Source: Phaeobacter piscinae (lineage in GTDB: Bacteria; Pseudomonadota; Alphaproteobacteria; Rhodobacterales; Rhodobacteraceae). Taken from it: a stretch of DNA of 64,000 bases. Both the position numbers and the translations under genes were made by a program. The first letter of the stretch is position 1. Every line of letters begins with the position of its first letter. The notes beneath the pieces are model-generated. The model was not told where the DNA came from. It searched no databases and worked only from the letters and a program-made list of their open reading frames with translations. The DNA lies in contig NZ_CP010681.1 in assembly GCF_002407245.1 (NCBI RefSeq), positions 2,294,001 through 2,358,000 of the forward strand, given 5' to 3'. Below, in pieces: positions 30,280-39,575 of this stretch.

Positions 30280-30735
30280 CTAGCCCGCATCGCTGTTGCG
30301 CAGCGCCTTGGTCAACCCAGCGGCGGCCCCCTCAATCAGATCAAGACAGCCCTCAAAATCGCGGGTGTAATAGGGATCGGGGACGTGATCGGCGCCCTGC
30401 CCCGGCGCGTAATCTGTGAACAGCTGCACCGGCGTGGTATTGCCCGCGGGGCGCTGCGCCTCGATGTCTGCCAGATTGTCGCCGTCCATTGCGATGATCA
30501 GATCAAACCGGGTGAAATCCTGCGGCGCGAACTGACGTGCGCGCAGGTCGGAGAGGTCAATCCCGCGCGCGCTGGCGGCGGCCTGCATCGGCCCATAGGG
30601 CGGTGACCCCACGTGGTAGCTGGCAGTGCCAGCGCTGTCGGTGTCCACCTCCGGGCATAAGGCGCGAAACACGCCCTCAGCAGCGGGCGAGCGGCAGATA
30701 TTGCCAAGACAGACAAAGAGGATCTTTTGCGCCAT
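30280..30735 (-). CDS. Low-molecular-weight protein-tyrosine phosphatase
   Basis: This is a cytoplasmic phosphatase of 151 residues. The CX5R phosphate loop is CLGNICR with nucleophile Cys9 and Arg15, at the N-terminus as in the family. The general-acid loop is VPDPYYTRDFEG near residue 125. No tyrosine kinase or exopolysaccharide gene is adjacent, so the substrate is unknown. Confidence 0.94.
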   Translation of the reverse strand: MAQKILFVCLGNICRSPAAEGVFRALCPEVDTDSAGTASYHVGSPPYGPMQAAASARGIDLSDLRARQFAPQDFTRFDLIIAMDGDNLADIEAQRPAGNTTPVQLFTDYAPGQGADHVPDPYYTRDFEGCLDLIEGAAAGLTKALRNSDAG

Positions 30736-30804
30736 TATTATCGCCCTTGAAGATTACACCGCCACCCGGCACCAATTGCGAGATCTATCGTAACCCGACT
30801 GCGG

Positions 30805-30851
30805 CAAAAGAAAATGGCCAACCCATGCAGCAGAGCTGCGGATTGGCCATA
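30805..30851 (-). terminator. Terminator of the copper-chaperone gene
   Basis: ATGGCCAA and TTGGCCAT arms enclose a second stem (GCAG/CTGC). On the minus strand the hairpin is followed by TTTTCTTTT. Confidence 0.75.
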
Positions 30852-30896
30852 GTGTGTTTGATCAGGTGTCAGATCAGACCCTGATCAACGGGTCGA

Positions 30897-31367
30897 TCAG
30901 TGCGAGTGTTTCATCGCGCCGTGATCGGGCTTGCGCTCAAGATCGACGGGGACGGTCACGGTGACTTCTCCGGCCTTCTCAAATACCAGCGTCAGGTCGA
31001 TGGCGTCGCCATGCTCCAGCGATTTGGTCAACCCCATCAGCATCACATGATCGCCGCCCCGCTGCAGCATATGGGTGTCGCCTGCGGGAATGGCAAAGCC
31101 CTCCTCGACGTGCAGCATCTGCATGACGCCGTTTTCGCCTTCCTTATGGGTGTGCAGCTGCACCAGCTTTGCGGCATCGCTGCGCGCGTCGATCAGCCGG
31201 TCATCGCTGTCGGTGGCGTTTTCGATCATCATGAAGGCAGCGCCGCTCTTGGCCGCTTTGGAGGAGACGCGGGCGTAGGAATCCGTCACGGTGACGTCAG
31301 CGGCGAGCCCCGCAGTGGCAAAGCTGAGTGCGGCGAAGGTGGCGGCGATCGTGGTCTTGAAGGTCAT
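30897..31367 (-). CDS. Copper chaperone PCu(A)C family protein
   Basis: This is a periplasmic copper chaperone of about 156 residues that delivers Cu(I) toward the CuA site of cytochrome oxidase. It has a signal peptide ending ATAGLAA. The metal ligands of the H(M)x10Mx21HxM type are seen in HTHKEGENGVMQML and GGDHVMLMGL. The ATG at 31367 is preferred to 31424 since it directly precedes the signal peptide. It sits 53 bp downstream of a small DUF2946-like gene, probably in one transcript. Confidence 0.9.
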   Translation of the reverse strand: MTFKTTIAATFAALSFATAGLAADVTVTDSYARVSSKAAKSGAAFMMIENATDSDDRLIDARSDAAKLVQLHTHKEGENGVMQMLHVEEGFAIPAGDTHMLQRGGDHVMLMGLTKSLEHGDAIDLTLVFEKAGEVTVTVPVDLERKPDHGAMKHSH

Positions 31368-31420
31368 GGTCTTTGATCCTTGATACGTAGACTTTGGAAT
31401 TTGGGTCAGAAACAGCGCGG

Positions 31421-31777
31421 TCATACCGCGCGGGAACGTCCCAATTCCGGCGGCCCACGGGCAAAGGCCGCCAGCCGCACCACAGGCCGGATCTCAGCGC
31501 GCTGCGACATGTCTCGCGGCAGTTTTTGCGGCAGGGTGCTGTGCCCAAAGACCGCCAGGGGCAGGCCCAGATCCGCAACAAAAGTCAGACACTCAGGGCA
31601 GTCCATCGGCGGCGACACCGGCTGCCCATCGCTGTCGATATAGACCATCACCGGGCCAGTGCCGGTGCAGATCACCATCTGACCGGTCGCATCACGCATC
31701 CCCGCCTGAGCGCTGACGCCGGTGAGAGCCATCAGCACGATCAGGGCAAGCGCCAGATATGATCGCAGAAAGGTCAT
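31421..31777 (-). CDS. DUF2946-like small membrane/secreted protein
   Basis: This 118-residue protein starts with a hydrophobic segment or signal peptide (YLALALIVLMALTGVSAQA) and contains MVICTGTGPVMVYIDSDG, PMDCPECLTF and a C-terminal Arg/Ala tail. The pattern resembles DUF2946 proteins, which often sit beside copper-handling genes. The start at 31777 matches the hydrophobic N-terminus, whereas the frame to 31885 would add an unlikely Arg-rich leader. Confidence 0.6.
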   Translation of the reverse strand: MTFLRSYLALALIVLMALTGVSAQAGMRDATGQMVICTGTGPVMVYIDSDGQPVSPPMDCPECLTFVADLGLPLAVFGHSTLPQKLPRDMSQRAEIRPVVRLAAFARGPPELGRSRAV

Positions 31778-31889
31778 GTCGGGATGAGATATGCGCCTGT
31801 GACCGCGCCGCCGCAAGGCGAAAAAGCGACGCAGGCAAAGGCACATGCAACAGGCCGACCCCGGCCTCAACGGCCGCATCGGCAAAAGG

Positions 31890-31925
31890 AAACGCCGCGC
31901 ATGATCTCATGCACGGCGTTTAAAA
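31890..31925 (-). terminator. Hairpin downstream of rpmB
   Basis: AAACGCCG and CGGCGTTT outer arms with an inner GCATGA/TCATGC stem. On the minus strand it follows rpmB and ends in CCTTTTG. Confidence 0.7.
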
Positions 31926-31960
31926 TCTCTGTCCCGGCCCTTAGGTGGGGAGGTCGGCGA

Positions 31961-32251
31961 TCAGGCCTCTGCGGCTTGTGCCTTGGCGATCTCTTTCTTG
32001 ACCTTCAGCGCGGTGTTGGACAGCTCTTCGTCCTTGGCTTTGGCCAGGAAGGCGTCCAGACCACCACGGTGGTCGACGGTGCGCAGAGCAGCAGCGGAGA
32101 TGCGCAGCTTGATGCCACGGTTCAGCGTCTCGGACTGCAGCGTAACGTCGTTCAGGTTCGGCAGAAAGCGACGCTTGGTTTTGTTGTTGGCGTGGCTGAC
32201 ATTGTTGCCAGTCATCGGGCCTTTTCCGGTCAGTTCGCAACGGCGCGACAT
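31961..32251 (-). CDS. rpmB: 50S ribosomal protein L28
   Basis: This is a 96-residue ribosomal protein with the characteristic N-terminus [20 protein letters not shown] and the following [11 protein letters not shown] segment. It appears to be transcribed alone, with a hairpin just downstream. It is a core translation gene with no unusual features. Confidence 0.96.
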   Translation of the reverse strand: MSRRCELTGKGPMTGNNVSHANNKTKRRFLPNLNDVTLQSETLNRGIKLRISAAALRTVDHRGGLDAFLAKAKDEELSNTALKVKKEIAKAQAAEA

Positions 32252-32562
32252 AGGTTCATCCTTCGTATCTGGGGCGCCCGTTGATCAAGTTTCGAATCGA
32301 GCACCAAATTACAAGGGGCGCGGCCATTGGCTGCGCCCGAAAACTGGTTGGATGCGTTTAGGAGGAATCGCGTGCAGGGTCAAGCCATATGAAACGGTTT
32401 TATGGGACAACCTGTGCACACCCCCCTAACGGGCTATTCCCGCATCCAAGGTTCGCGCCCTTCTAGCCTGCCTCACCTGTGAAATCCAGCGCTGATCGCA
32501 GGTTTTCGTTGCGGCCATGGGTGGCGTTCCCGCCAGCCGCCCTGCGCCCGGTGCCAGACCGC
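32252..32562. other. Gene-free interval between rpmB and meaB
   Basis: This is 311 bp upstream of rpmB and downstream of meaB. A minus-strand GATTC (a GANTC methylation site) lies in the rpmB upstream region. I see no convincing promoter or gene. Confidence 0.4.
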
Positions 32563-33585
32563 TCAGCCAACCCCCAGCCCTGCAAGCAGGTCCTTGGCTG
32601 CCGCCGCCGGGGTGACGCGCCCTTCAGCGACCTCTTCTGACAGATCGGCCATACGGCCTTGCGCCCAGGGCGTCTCCAGCCGGGCCAGCAGCGCCTGACG
32701 CACGTCCTCGCCGAACCAGTAGCGGGCCTGTTCGCCGCGCCGCCGCTGCCAGTGGCCGTTTTCGCGCCGCCAGTCGGCCAGCGTCTGCATATCATCCCAA
32801 GCGGTCTCCAACCCGTCACGGGTGGCGGCGGAGACCATCAGCGCCTTGGGATAGCCATCCGGATCCTGCGGGCGTTTGCGCAAAAGGCGCAGAGCCCCGG
32901 CATAATCCGCACAGGTGCGGGTTGCAGCGGGCTTCAGGTCGCCATCCGCCTTGTTGACCAAAATGATGTCGGCCATCTCCATAATGCCCCGTTTCACGCC
33001 TTGCAGTTCATCCCCGCCAGCCGGGGCCAGCAGCAAGAGAAACAGATCGGACATTTCTGACACCACGGTTTCGGACTGCCCGACCCCGACGGTTTCAATC
33101 AGCACCACGTCAAATCCCGCCGCCTCGCAGAGCGCCACCGCCTCGCGGGAGCGGCGGCCGACGCCGCCCAGATGTGTCTGACTTGGCGAAGGGCGGATGA
33201 AGGCGTTTTTCTCGCGGCTGAGATGCTCCATCCGGGTCTTGTCACCCAGAATGGACCCGCCGGAGCGGGTTGAACTGGGGTCCACTGCCAGCACTGCCAC
33301 CCGCAGGCCCGCCGCGATCAGCATCATGCCGAAACTCTCGATAAAGGTGGATTTCCCCACCCCCGGCGTGCCGGACAGGCCGATGCGCAGGGATTGACGA
33401 TTTTCGCGGGCCAGCAGGTCCAGCAGGCGGGTGGTGGCCTCTCGGTGATCGGCGCGTCCGCTTTCGACCAGCGTGATGGCCCGCGCCAGCGCCCGGCGTT
33501 CGCCGTTCAGAATGCGGGTGGCCAGATCGTCAATGTCCGGCACGGCGCCCCGCGTGGCACCTTTCGGTTTGTTTGCTGCTGACAT
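32563..33585 (-). CDS. meaB: Methylmalonyl-CoA mutase-associated GTPase (MeaB/ArgK family)
   Basis: This is a G3E-family P-loop GTPase of 340 residues that protects and loads methylmalonyl-CoA mutase with adenosylcobalamin. It has the P-loop GLSGTPGVGKST, VLAVDPSSTRSGGSILGDK and DVVLIETVGVGQSE. NKADGD is the guanine specificity loop. The frame runs to 33939, but the ATG at 33585 follows GGGAGAGG and gives the family length. Methylmalonyl-CoA epimerase lies far away in this window (62.2 kb), and the mutase itself is not present. Confidence 0.93.
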   Translation of the reverse strand: MSAANKPKGATRGAVPDIDDLATRILNGERRALARAITLVESGRADHREATTRLLDLLARENRQSLRIGLSGTPGVGKSTFIESFGMMLIAAGLRVAVLAVDPSSTRSGGSILGDKTRMEHLSREKNAFIRPSPSQTHLGGVGRRSREAVALCEAAGFDVVLIETVGVGQSETVVSEMSDLFLLLLAPAGGDELQGVKRGIMEMADIILVNKADGDLKPAATRTCADYAGALRLLRKRPQDPDGYPKALMVSAATRDGLETAWDDMQTLADWRRENGHWQRRRGEQARYWFGEDVRQALLARLETPWAQGRMADLSEEVAEGRVTPAAAAKDLLAGLGVG

Positions 33586-33727
33586 ATCGGCCTCTCCCGC
33601 TCCCATCCGCCTGTCGCGCATTGATGGCGCAGCCGGGCCGCGATTGTCCAGAGAGCATCCGTCGCAGGAGGACAAAGCCGGTGCGGTCGGCGCTGGACCA
33701 GACCCGCGCCATTGGCGATAAGGCAGC

Positions 33728-36232
33728 ATGACCAGATTGCCCATTGATGACGCCCTGCCCAAACTGATTGCCGCACTACAGCGCCACAAACGCGCCGTGT
33801 TGCAGGCCCCGCCGGGGGCGGGCAAGACCACGCGGGTGCCCTTGGCGATGCTGGAGGCTGGGCTGTGCGACGGGCGCATCCTCATGCTGGAGCCGCGCCG
33901 ACTGGCCGCGCGCGCCGCCGCCGAGCGCATGGCCGACACATTGGGCGAGCCGGTCGGGCAGACCGTGGGCTACCGGATCCGCGGTGAAGCGAAGGTGAGC
34001 GCAGACACCCGGATCGAAGTGGTGACCGAGGGCATCCTGACGCGGATGCTGCAATCGGACCCGGATCTGCCCGGCGTTGGCGCGGTGATTTTTGACGAAT
34101 TCCACGAACGCTCCCTTAACGCCGATTTTGGTCTGGCGCTCTGCCTTGAGGTGGCGGGCGCGCTGCGCGACGATCTGATCCTGCTGGCGATGTCGGCGAC
34201 ACTGGATGCCGCGCCGGTGGCTGCACTGATGGAGGCGCCGCTGGTCACCTCCGAGGGGCGCAGCTATCCGGTGGAGACGCGCTGGCTGGAGGCGCCGCTG
34301 GCAGCGGACAGCCGCAGCGGACGTGGCCCCCGGCGGCTGGATGCGTTGGTCGATCTGGTGCAACGCGCCGAGGCGGAGACCCGACCCGCAGGATCTGGCG
34401 GCAATGGCAGCTCCGAGGCCAAGGGCGGCGGCATTCTGGTATTCCTGCCCGGCGAGGGCGAAATCCGCAAGGCCGCTGCTGCGCTGGCTGGTCGGCTGCC
34501 CGGCGATTGCGTGGTGCGCCCGCTGTTTGGTGCCCTGCCCTTTACCGAGCAGCGCGCCGCGATCCAGCCCGACCCGAAGCTGCGCAAGGTGGTGCTGGCG
34601 ACCTCCATTGCGGAAACCTCTCTCACCATTCAGGACATTCGCGTGGTGGTGGATATGGGGCTGGCAAGGCGCAGCCGGTTTGATCCCGGATCGGGCATGT
34701 CGCGGCTGGTCACCGAACGTGTGACCCGCGCCGAGGCCACCCAAAGGCAGGGCCGTGCCGGCCGAGTGGCGGCGGGGGTTGGCTACCGGCTGTGGACCAA
34801 GGGCGAAGACGGGGCGCTGGCCGCGTTTCCGCCGCCGGAAATTCAGGCCGCCGACCTCACCTCGCTAGCGCTGGAACTGGCGCTTTGGGGGGCGGCTCCG
34901 GATGATCTGCCGTTTCTCACGCCACCGCCGGAAGGCGCGCTGAAGGAGGCGCAGGCGCTTTTGCGAATGCTGGGCGCGCTGGATTGGGAGGGTCGGATCA
35001 CCCCCCATGGCAAGGCCCTGGCCAAGCTGCCGCTGCATCCGCGTCTGGGGCATATGCTGGCGCGGTTTGGCGCTGATGCAGCACCGCTGGCGGCCCTGCT
35101 GGCGGAACGCGATCCTTTGCGCGGTGCGCCGGTGGATCTGGCGCTGCGGCTGGAGGCGCTGCGGGATGCCAGAGGGTTTCAGCGCCGCCGGAGCTATCAG
35201 CTGAATGTCCCCACGCTGGAGCGTATCAAGGGAGAGGCCAAGCGGCTGGCGCAGCAGGCCCCTCGTGGCACCCCCTCAGCTTCGGCGAGCGCTGCCGTGA
35301 TGGCGGCCGCCGCCTACCCCGACCGGATCGGACAGCGCCGCAAGGGCGATGCGCCACGCTATGTGCTCTCCGGGGGCAAGGGCGCGGTGCTGCCACCGGA
35401 GGACAGCCTGGCCGCCTCCCCGTTTCTGGTGGGGCTGGACAGTGACGGCAATCCGCGTGAAGCGCGGCTGCGGCTGGCCACGCCGATCTCCCTGTCGGAA
35501 CTGCGCGCCAAATTTGCCGACCAGATCACACCGCAGCAGACCTGTACATGGTCCAAACGCGACCGCCGGGTGGTGGCGCGCCGCCAGCAGTGTCTGGGGG
35601 CCATCGTGCTGGAGGATCACATCTGGAAGGATGTTCCCGCCGAGGCCATCGCCACCGCCATGCTGGAAGGGGTACGCGAGCTGGGTCTGCGGTTGGGCGG
35701 CGCCGCTGCGCGGTTTGTCGCGCGGGTGCGGCTGTTGCAGGCAGATGGTGAGGATCTGCCGGATTTCAGCGACGAAGCTTTGCTGGCGACACTGGAAGAC
35801 TGGCTGCTGCCGATGCTGGAAGGGGTCCGAAGCGCCGAGGACTGGAAACGCTTTGACCCGCTGCCTGCGCTGCGCACGGCGCTGACCTGGGAGCAGACAC
35901 AGCGGCTGGATCAGCTGGCGCCACCGCATTTCACCACGCCACTGGGGCGCAAGATCCCGATTGATTATGCCGAAGAGGTGCCGGAGATTTCCGTCAGACT
36001 ACAGGAGATGTTTGGGGTCACCCGCCATCCCACGGTGGGCGGTGTCGCCCTCAAGGTTTCGCTGCTGTCCCCGGCGCAGCGCCCGATCCAGATCACCCGC
36101 GATCTGCCCGGTTTCTGGTCCGGGTCCTATGCGGATGTGCGCAAGGACATGCGGGCGCAATATCCCAAACACCCCTGGCCCGAAGACCCCACACAAGCCG
36201 ATCCGACATTGCGGGCCAAACCGCGCAAATAG
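33728..36232 (+). CDS. hrpB: ATP-dependent helicase HrpB
   Basis: This is a DEAH-type helicase of 834 residues. Motif I is APPGAGKTTRVP at about residues 27-38, followed by the DEFHERS box, SATLDA, and the helicase C motif QRQGRAGRVAAGVGYRLW. The C-terminal HrpB-specific domain is present. The role of HrpB is unclear, as deletion is viable in E. coli. It is divergent from meaB with about 140 bp between starts. Confidence 0.94.
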   Translation: MTRLPIDDALPKLIAALQRHKRAVLQAPPGAGKTTRVPLAMLEAGLCDGRILMLEPRRLAARAAAERMADTLGEPVGQTVGYRIRGEAKVSADTRIEVVTEGILTRMLQSDPDLPGVGAVIFDEFHERSLNADFGLALCLEVAGALRDDLILLAMSATLDAAPVAALMEAPLVTSEGRSYPVETRWLEAPLAADSRSGRGPRRLDALVDLVQRAEAETRPAGSGGNGSSEAKGGGILVFLPGEGEIRKAAAALAGRLPGDCVVRPLFGALPFTEQRAAIQPDPKLRKVVLATSIAETSLTIQDIRVVVDMGLARRSRFDPGSGMSRLVTERVTRAEATQRQGRAGRVAAGVGYRLWTKGEDGALAAFPPPEIQAADLTSLALELALWGAAPDDLPFLTPPPEGALKEAQALLRMLGALDWEGRITPHGKALAKLPLHPRLGHMLARFGADAAPLAALLAERDPLRGAPVDLALRLEALRDARGFQRRRSYQLNVPTLERIKGEAKRLAQQAPRGTPSASASAAVMAAAAYPDRIGQRRKGDAPRYVLSGGKGAVLPPEDSLAASPFLVGLDSDGNPREARLRLATPISLSELRAKFADQITPQQTCTWSKRDRRVVARRQQCLGAIVLEDHIWKDVPAEAIATAMLEGVRELGLRLGGAAARFVARVRLLQADGEDLPDFSDEALLATLEDWLLPMLEGVRSAEDWKRFDPLPALRTALTWEQTQRLDQLAPPHFTTPLGRKIPIDYAEEVPEISVRLQEMFGVTRHPTVGGVALKVSLLSPAQRPIQITRDLPGFWSGSYADVRKDMRAQYPKHPWPEDPTQADPTLRAKPRK

Positions 36233-36403
36233 GCAAAAACGACGCCCAAACACGCAATTTCACGGTAATTTGCACCGATACGCGGTAATTCTCCGGATTT
36301 TACCGCCCGCCCCCTCTTGTATTTCGCCCCTAACGTGCAAAGATTGTTACAAAGCAAAAAATGGGCCCGCAGTTCACCACGGGCACGAGAAAGCTGAGCA
36401 GCA

Positions 36404-36862
36404 ATGAAACATATCATGTCCAGCGCCTGGGAGGAGTATCTCCGGCCAATGTTCTTTCGTCCCAAGCGGCTGCAAGTGGCCGCCATGTGCTATCGCACTG
36501 GTGCTGAGGGCAAAGAGGTTCTGATGATCACCAGTCGTGGTACCGGCCGCTGGATCGTGCCAAAGGGCTGGCCCATCAAGGGCATGAACGGCCCGCAGTC
36601 AGCGCTGCAGGAAGCTTGGGAAGAGGCTGGCGTGCGCGAAGCCCGGATTGAGGGCGACCCGGTCGGCACCTATGAATATGTCAAATTGCAAGACAACGGC
36701 ACCAAGGAAGTTGTCCATACGCTGGTCTATGTCGCCGAGGTGTTGGAGCTTTCTGATGATTACCCGGAACAGTCCGAACGGACCCGTGAGTGGATGTCCC
36801 CGAAGGCCGCGGCAGAGCTGGTGGCGGAGCCTGAATTGAGCGATCTTCTGCGTCAATTGTAA
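36404..36862 (+). CDS. Nudix hydrolase (diphosphoinositol-polyphosphate-type)
   Basis: This 152-residue Nudix protein has the Nudix helix GPQSALQEAWEEAGV near residue 65, where the canonical Arg before Glu is Gln. WIVPKGWPIKGM resembles the bacterial relatives of diphosphoinositol polyphosphate phosphohydrolases. Its substrate is unknown. It lies 90 bp before the PiT phosphate transporter, and a link to phosphate metabolism is possible but only inferred. Confidence 0.85.
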   Translation: MKHIMSSAWEEYLRPMFFRPKRLQVAAMCYRTGAEGKEVLMITSRGTGRWIVPKGWPIKGMNGPQSALQEAWEEAGVREARIEGDPVGTYEYVKLQDNGTKEVVHTLVYVAEVLELSDDYPEQSERTREWMSPKAAAELVAEPELSDLLRQL

Positions 36863-36952
36863 CAGATCCGTGATTGAAATATGACAAACCCCTTGCATGA
36901 CTGCAACGGGGACGCTAGGCGCGTGCGCAACTTTTGAATCGGGATCGATACA

Positions 36953-38434
36953 ATGAGCGACGCACCGCAGCGACCGCAGTGGAAGACACTGGACCGGGAT
37001 CTTAACCGGATCTCTCAACTTGAACTGGCGACATCTTATGTGTCGCGCCCGCTGGTTGCTCCCGGCATCGCGCTGGTCTTCATCGCCCTCGCCGGTGTTG
37101 GCGCTGCGGTGTTCCTCGGCTCGGCGCCGTCGAACTTCGTGGTGATCGCGGCTGCGGCCTTTGGCGCCTATATGGCGCTGAACATTGGTGCCAATGACGT
37201 GGCCAACAACATGGGTCCTGCGGTGGGTGCCAATGCGCTGACCATGGGTGGGGCCATTGTGATCGCTGCGCTCGCCGAAAGCGCCGGTGCGCTGCTGGCC
37301 GGCGGCGATGTGGTCTCGACCATTTCCAAGGGCATTATTGACCCTGCGGGCGTTGCCAGCTCCGAAGTGTTCATCTGGGCCATGATGGCGGCGCTGATTT
37401 CCTCAGCGCTGTGGGTCAACCTCGCGACCTGGATCGGCGCGCCGGTCTCAACCACCCATTCGGTTGTCGGCGGCGTCATGGGCGCAGGCATTGCTGCGGC
37501 CGGGTTTGGAGCTGTGAACTGGCCCACCATGAGCAAGATCGCTGCCAGCTGGGTGATCTCACCCGTATTGGGCGGCGTGATTGCGGCGCTGTTCCTGGCC
37601 TTTATCAAGGCCAAGATCATTTATCAGGACGACAAAATCGCTGCCGCGCGCCGCTGGGTGCCGGTGCTGGTGGGCATCATGGCGGGGGCGTTTGCCTCCT
37701 ATCTGGCGCTGAAGGGCCTGAAGCGGATCATCAAGATTGATCTGGAAATTGCGCTGCTGATCGGTGCCGCGGTTGGCGGGCTGTCCTATGTGGTGACCGC
37801 GCCGCTGATCAAGCGTCAGTCCGAGGGCATGGAGAACCGCAACAAATCTCTGAAGGTGCTGTTTTCAATCCCGCTGGTGATTTCTGCCGCGCTCTTGTCC
37901 TTTGCCCATGGTGCCAATGATGTGGCCAATGCGGTGGGTCCGCTGGCAGCGATTGTGCACACCACCGAGTTTGGCGATATCGCGTCCAAAGTGGCGATCC
38001 CGACCTGGGTCATGGTGATCGGCGCCTTTGGCATCTCCTTTGGTCTGTTCCTGTTCGGCCCCAAGCTGATCCGCATGGTCGGCAGCCAGATCACCAAATT
38101 GAACCCGATGCGCGCCTATTGTGTGTCGCTGTCGGCGGCGATCACCGTGATTGTGGCCAGCTGGCTGGGGCTGCCGGTATCCTCCACCCACATCGCGGTG
38201 GGGGCTGTGTTTGGCGTGGGTTTCTTCCGTGAATGGCATATGGAACGCCGTCTGAAGCGCAGTTCCGCCACGCGACCTGAAACCAAGCGGATTGCACCGG
38301 AAGAGCGCCGTCGTCGCAAGTTGGTGCGTCGCAGCCACTTCATGACCATTGCTGCCGCCTGGGTGATCACCGTGCCGGCCGCCGCCCTGCTGTCGGGCTG
38401 TGTCTTCCTGGCGCTGACCGCGATCACCATGTGA
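36953..38434 (+). CDS. pit: Inorganic phosphate transporter, PiT family
   Basis: This is a low-affinity phosphate/cation symporter of 493 residues with about ten membrane helices. The two duplicated PiT signatures are GANDVANNMGPAVGA near residue 80 and HGANDVANAVGPLA near residue 320. WIGAPVSTTHSVVGG and LGLPVSSTHIAVGA are the matching second halves. A short cytosolic Arg-rich segment precedes the last helix. A strong bidirectional terminator follows. Confidence 0.93.
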   Translation: MSDAPQRPQWKTLDRDLNRISQLELATSYVSRPLVAPGIALVFIALAGVGAAVFLGSAPSNFVVIAAAAFGAYMALNIGANDVANNMGPAVGANALTMGGAIVIAALAESAGALLAGGDVVSTISKGIIDPAGVASSEVFIWAMMAALISSALWVNLATWIGAPVSTTHSVVGGVMGAGIAAAGFGAVNWPTMSKIAASWVISPVLGGVIAALFLAFIKAKIIYQDDKIAAARRWVPVLVGIMAGAFASYLALKGLKRIIKIDLEIALLIGAAVGGLSYVVTAPLIKRQSEGMENRNKSLKVLFSIPLVISAALLSFAHGANDVANAVGPLAAIVHTTEFGDIASKVAIPTWVMVIGAFGISFGLFLFGPKLIRMVGSQITKLNPMRAYCVSLSAAITVIVASWLGLPVSSTHIAVGAVFGVGFFREWHMERRLKRSSATRPETKRIAPEERRRRKLVRRSHFMTIAAAWVITVPAAALLSGCVFLALTAITM

Positions 38435-38470
38435 TCCCGGCCCCCGGCCTGACGCCCCGACCTGAAATAG

Positions 38471-38508
38471 AAAAACCGCCGCATCCTGACCGGATGCGGC
38501 GGATTTTT
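38471..38508. terminator. Bidirectional terminator between pit and argF
   Basis: CCGCCGCATCC pairs perfectly with GGATGCGGCGG around TGACC. A-run and T-run flank it, between convergent genes. Confidence 0.9.
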
Positions 38509-38539
38509 ATTGCGCTCTTCACGGGCTGAGGAACGTGGT

Positions 38540-39466
38540 TCAGGCGCCGAGGCAGTAGCGCATGATCGCCTTTTGTGCGTGCAGACGGTTTTCGGCCTCG
38601 TCAAAGATCACCGACTGCGGGCCGTCCATCACGGCGGAGGTCACCTCTTCCTCGCGGTGGGCAGGCAGGCAATGCATGAACAGCGCATCGGGTTTGGCAT
38701 GGGCCATCAGCGCGTCATTCACCTGATAGCCGCGCAGCATGTTGTGGCGGCGCTCCTTGGAGGACTGGCTGTCGTGCATTGAAACCCACGTGTCGGCAAC
38801 CACCAGATCAGCGCCCTCGACCGCTTTGGCAGCGTCGCGTTCGATGATCACCTGTGACCCTGCCTTGCGCGCAAGGCCGATGAACTCAGGCTCCGGATCA
38901 AGCTGGGACGGGCCAGTGAAGGTGAGATCGAATTCAAACTGCGCGGCGGCATGCAGGAAGGACGCACAGACATTGTTGCCATCGCCGCACCAGACGACTT
39001 TCTTGCCCTTGATGGGGCCGCGATGTTCCTCATAGGTCAAGACATCAGCCATGATCTGGCAGGGATGGGTGCGATCGGTGAGGCCGTTGATCACCGGTAC
39101 CGAGGCATAGTCCGCCATTTCGGTCAGCACGGTTTCATCAAAGGTCCGGATCATGATCATGTCGACATAACGGCTGAGCACGCGGGCGGTGTCGGCGATG
39201 GTCTCACCGTGGCCCAGCTGCATATCATTGCCCGACAGCACCATAGTCTGGCCGCCCATCTGGCGTACGCCGACGTCGAAGGACACGCGGGTCCGGGTGG
39301 AGGGTTTTTCAAAAATCAGCGCCACCATGCAATCCTTCAGCGGCAGCTCATCATCCGGCGCCGCCATGGGGCGACCGAGGCGGGCCTGTTTGGTGGCGCT
39401 GGCCTGATCAATGATCGCCCGCAGGTCGGTGGCATCGGTTTTATGGATATCTAGGAAATGGTTCAT
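38540..39466 (-). CDS. argF: Ornithine carbamoyltransferase
   Basis: This enzyme condenses ornithine and carbamoyl phosphate to citrulline in arginine synthesis. The 308-residue protein has the carbamoyl-phosphate motif [12 protein letters not shown], the HPCQIMAD ligand segment and [12 protein letters not shown] near the C-terminus. The ATG at 39466 is chosen over the frame to 39649 because it gives the known N-terminus. It follows argD on the same strand, 109 bp downstream across a repeat. Confidence 0.95.
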   Translation of the reverse strand: MNHFLDIHKTDATDLRAIIDQASATKQARLGRPMAAPDDELPLKDCMVALIFEKPSTRTRVSFDVGVRQMGGQTMVLSGNDMQLGHGETIADTARVLSRYVDMIMIRTFDETVLTEMADYASVPVINGLTDRTHPCQIMADVLTYEEHRGPIKGKKVVWCGDGNNVCASFLHAAAQFEFDLTFTGPSQLDPEPEFIGLARKAGSQVIIERDAAKAVEGADLVVADTWVSMHDSQSSKERRHNMLRGYQVNDALMAHAKPDALFMHCLPAHREEEVTSAVMDGPQSVIFDEAENRLHAQKAIMRYCLGA

Positions 39467-39524
39467 ATCGAACGTCGCTTTCGTTGTGCTTGTGTCTTGC
39501 CGGGGCGGGTGCCGTTGCGGCCAG

Positions 39525-39573
39525 GCGCGGGGGCCAGCCCCCGCACCCCCGGAGTATTTCTGGAAAGATGACG
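39525..39573. repeat. Intergenic hairpin repeat between argD and argF
   Basis: A hairpin GCGGGGG-CCAG-CCCCCGC (39527-39544) is followed by ACCCCCGGAGTATTTCTGG and AAAGATGA. I recall very similar hairpin-plus-ATTT blocks dispersed between genes in Rhodobacteraceae chromosomes. Here it lies inside the argD-argF operon space. A second copy was not found in this window by eye. Confidence 0.5.
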
Positions 39574-39575
39574 CC

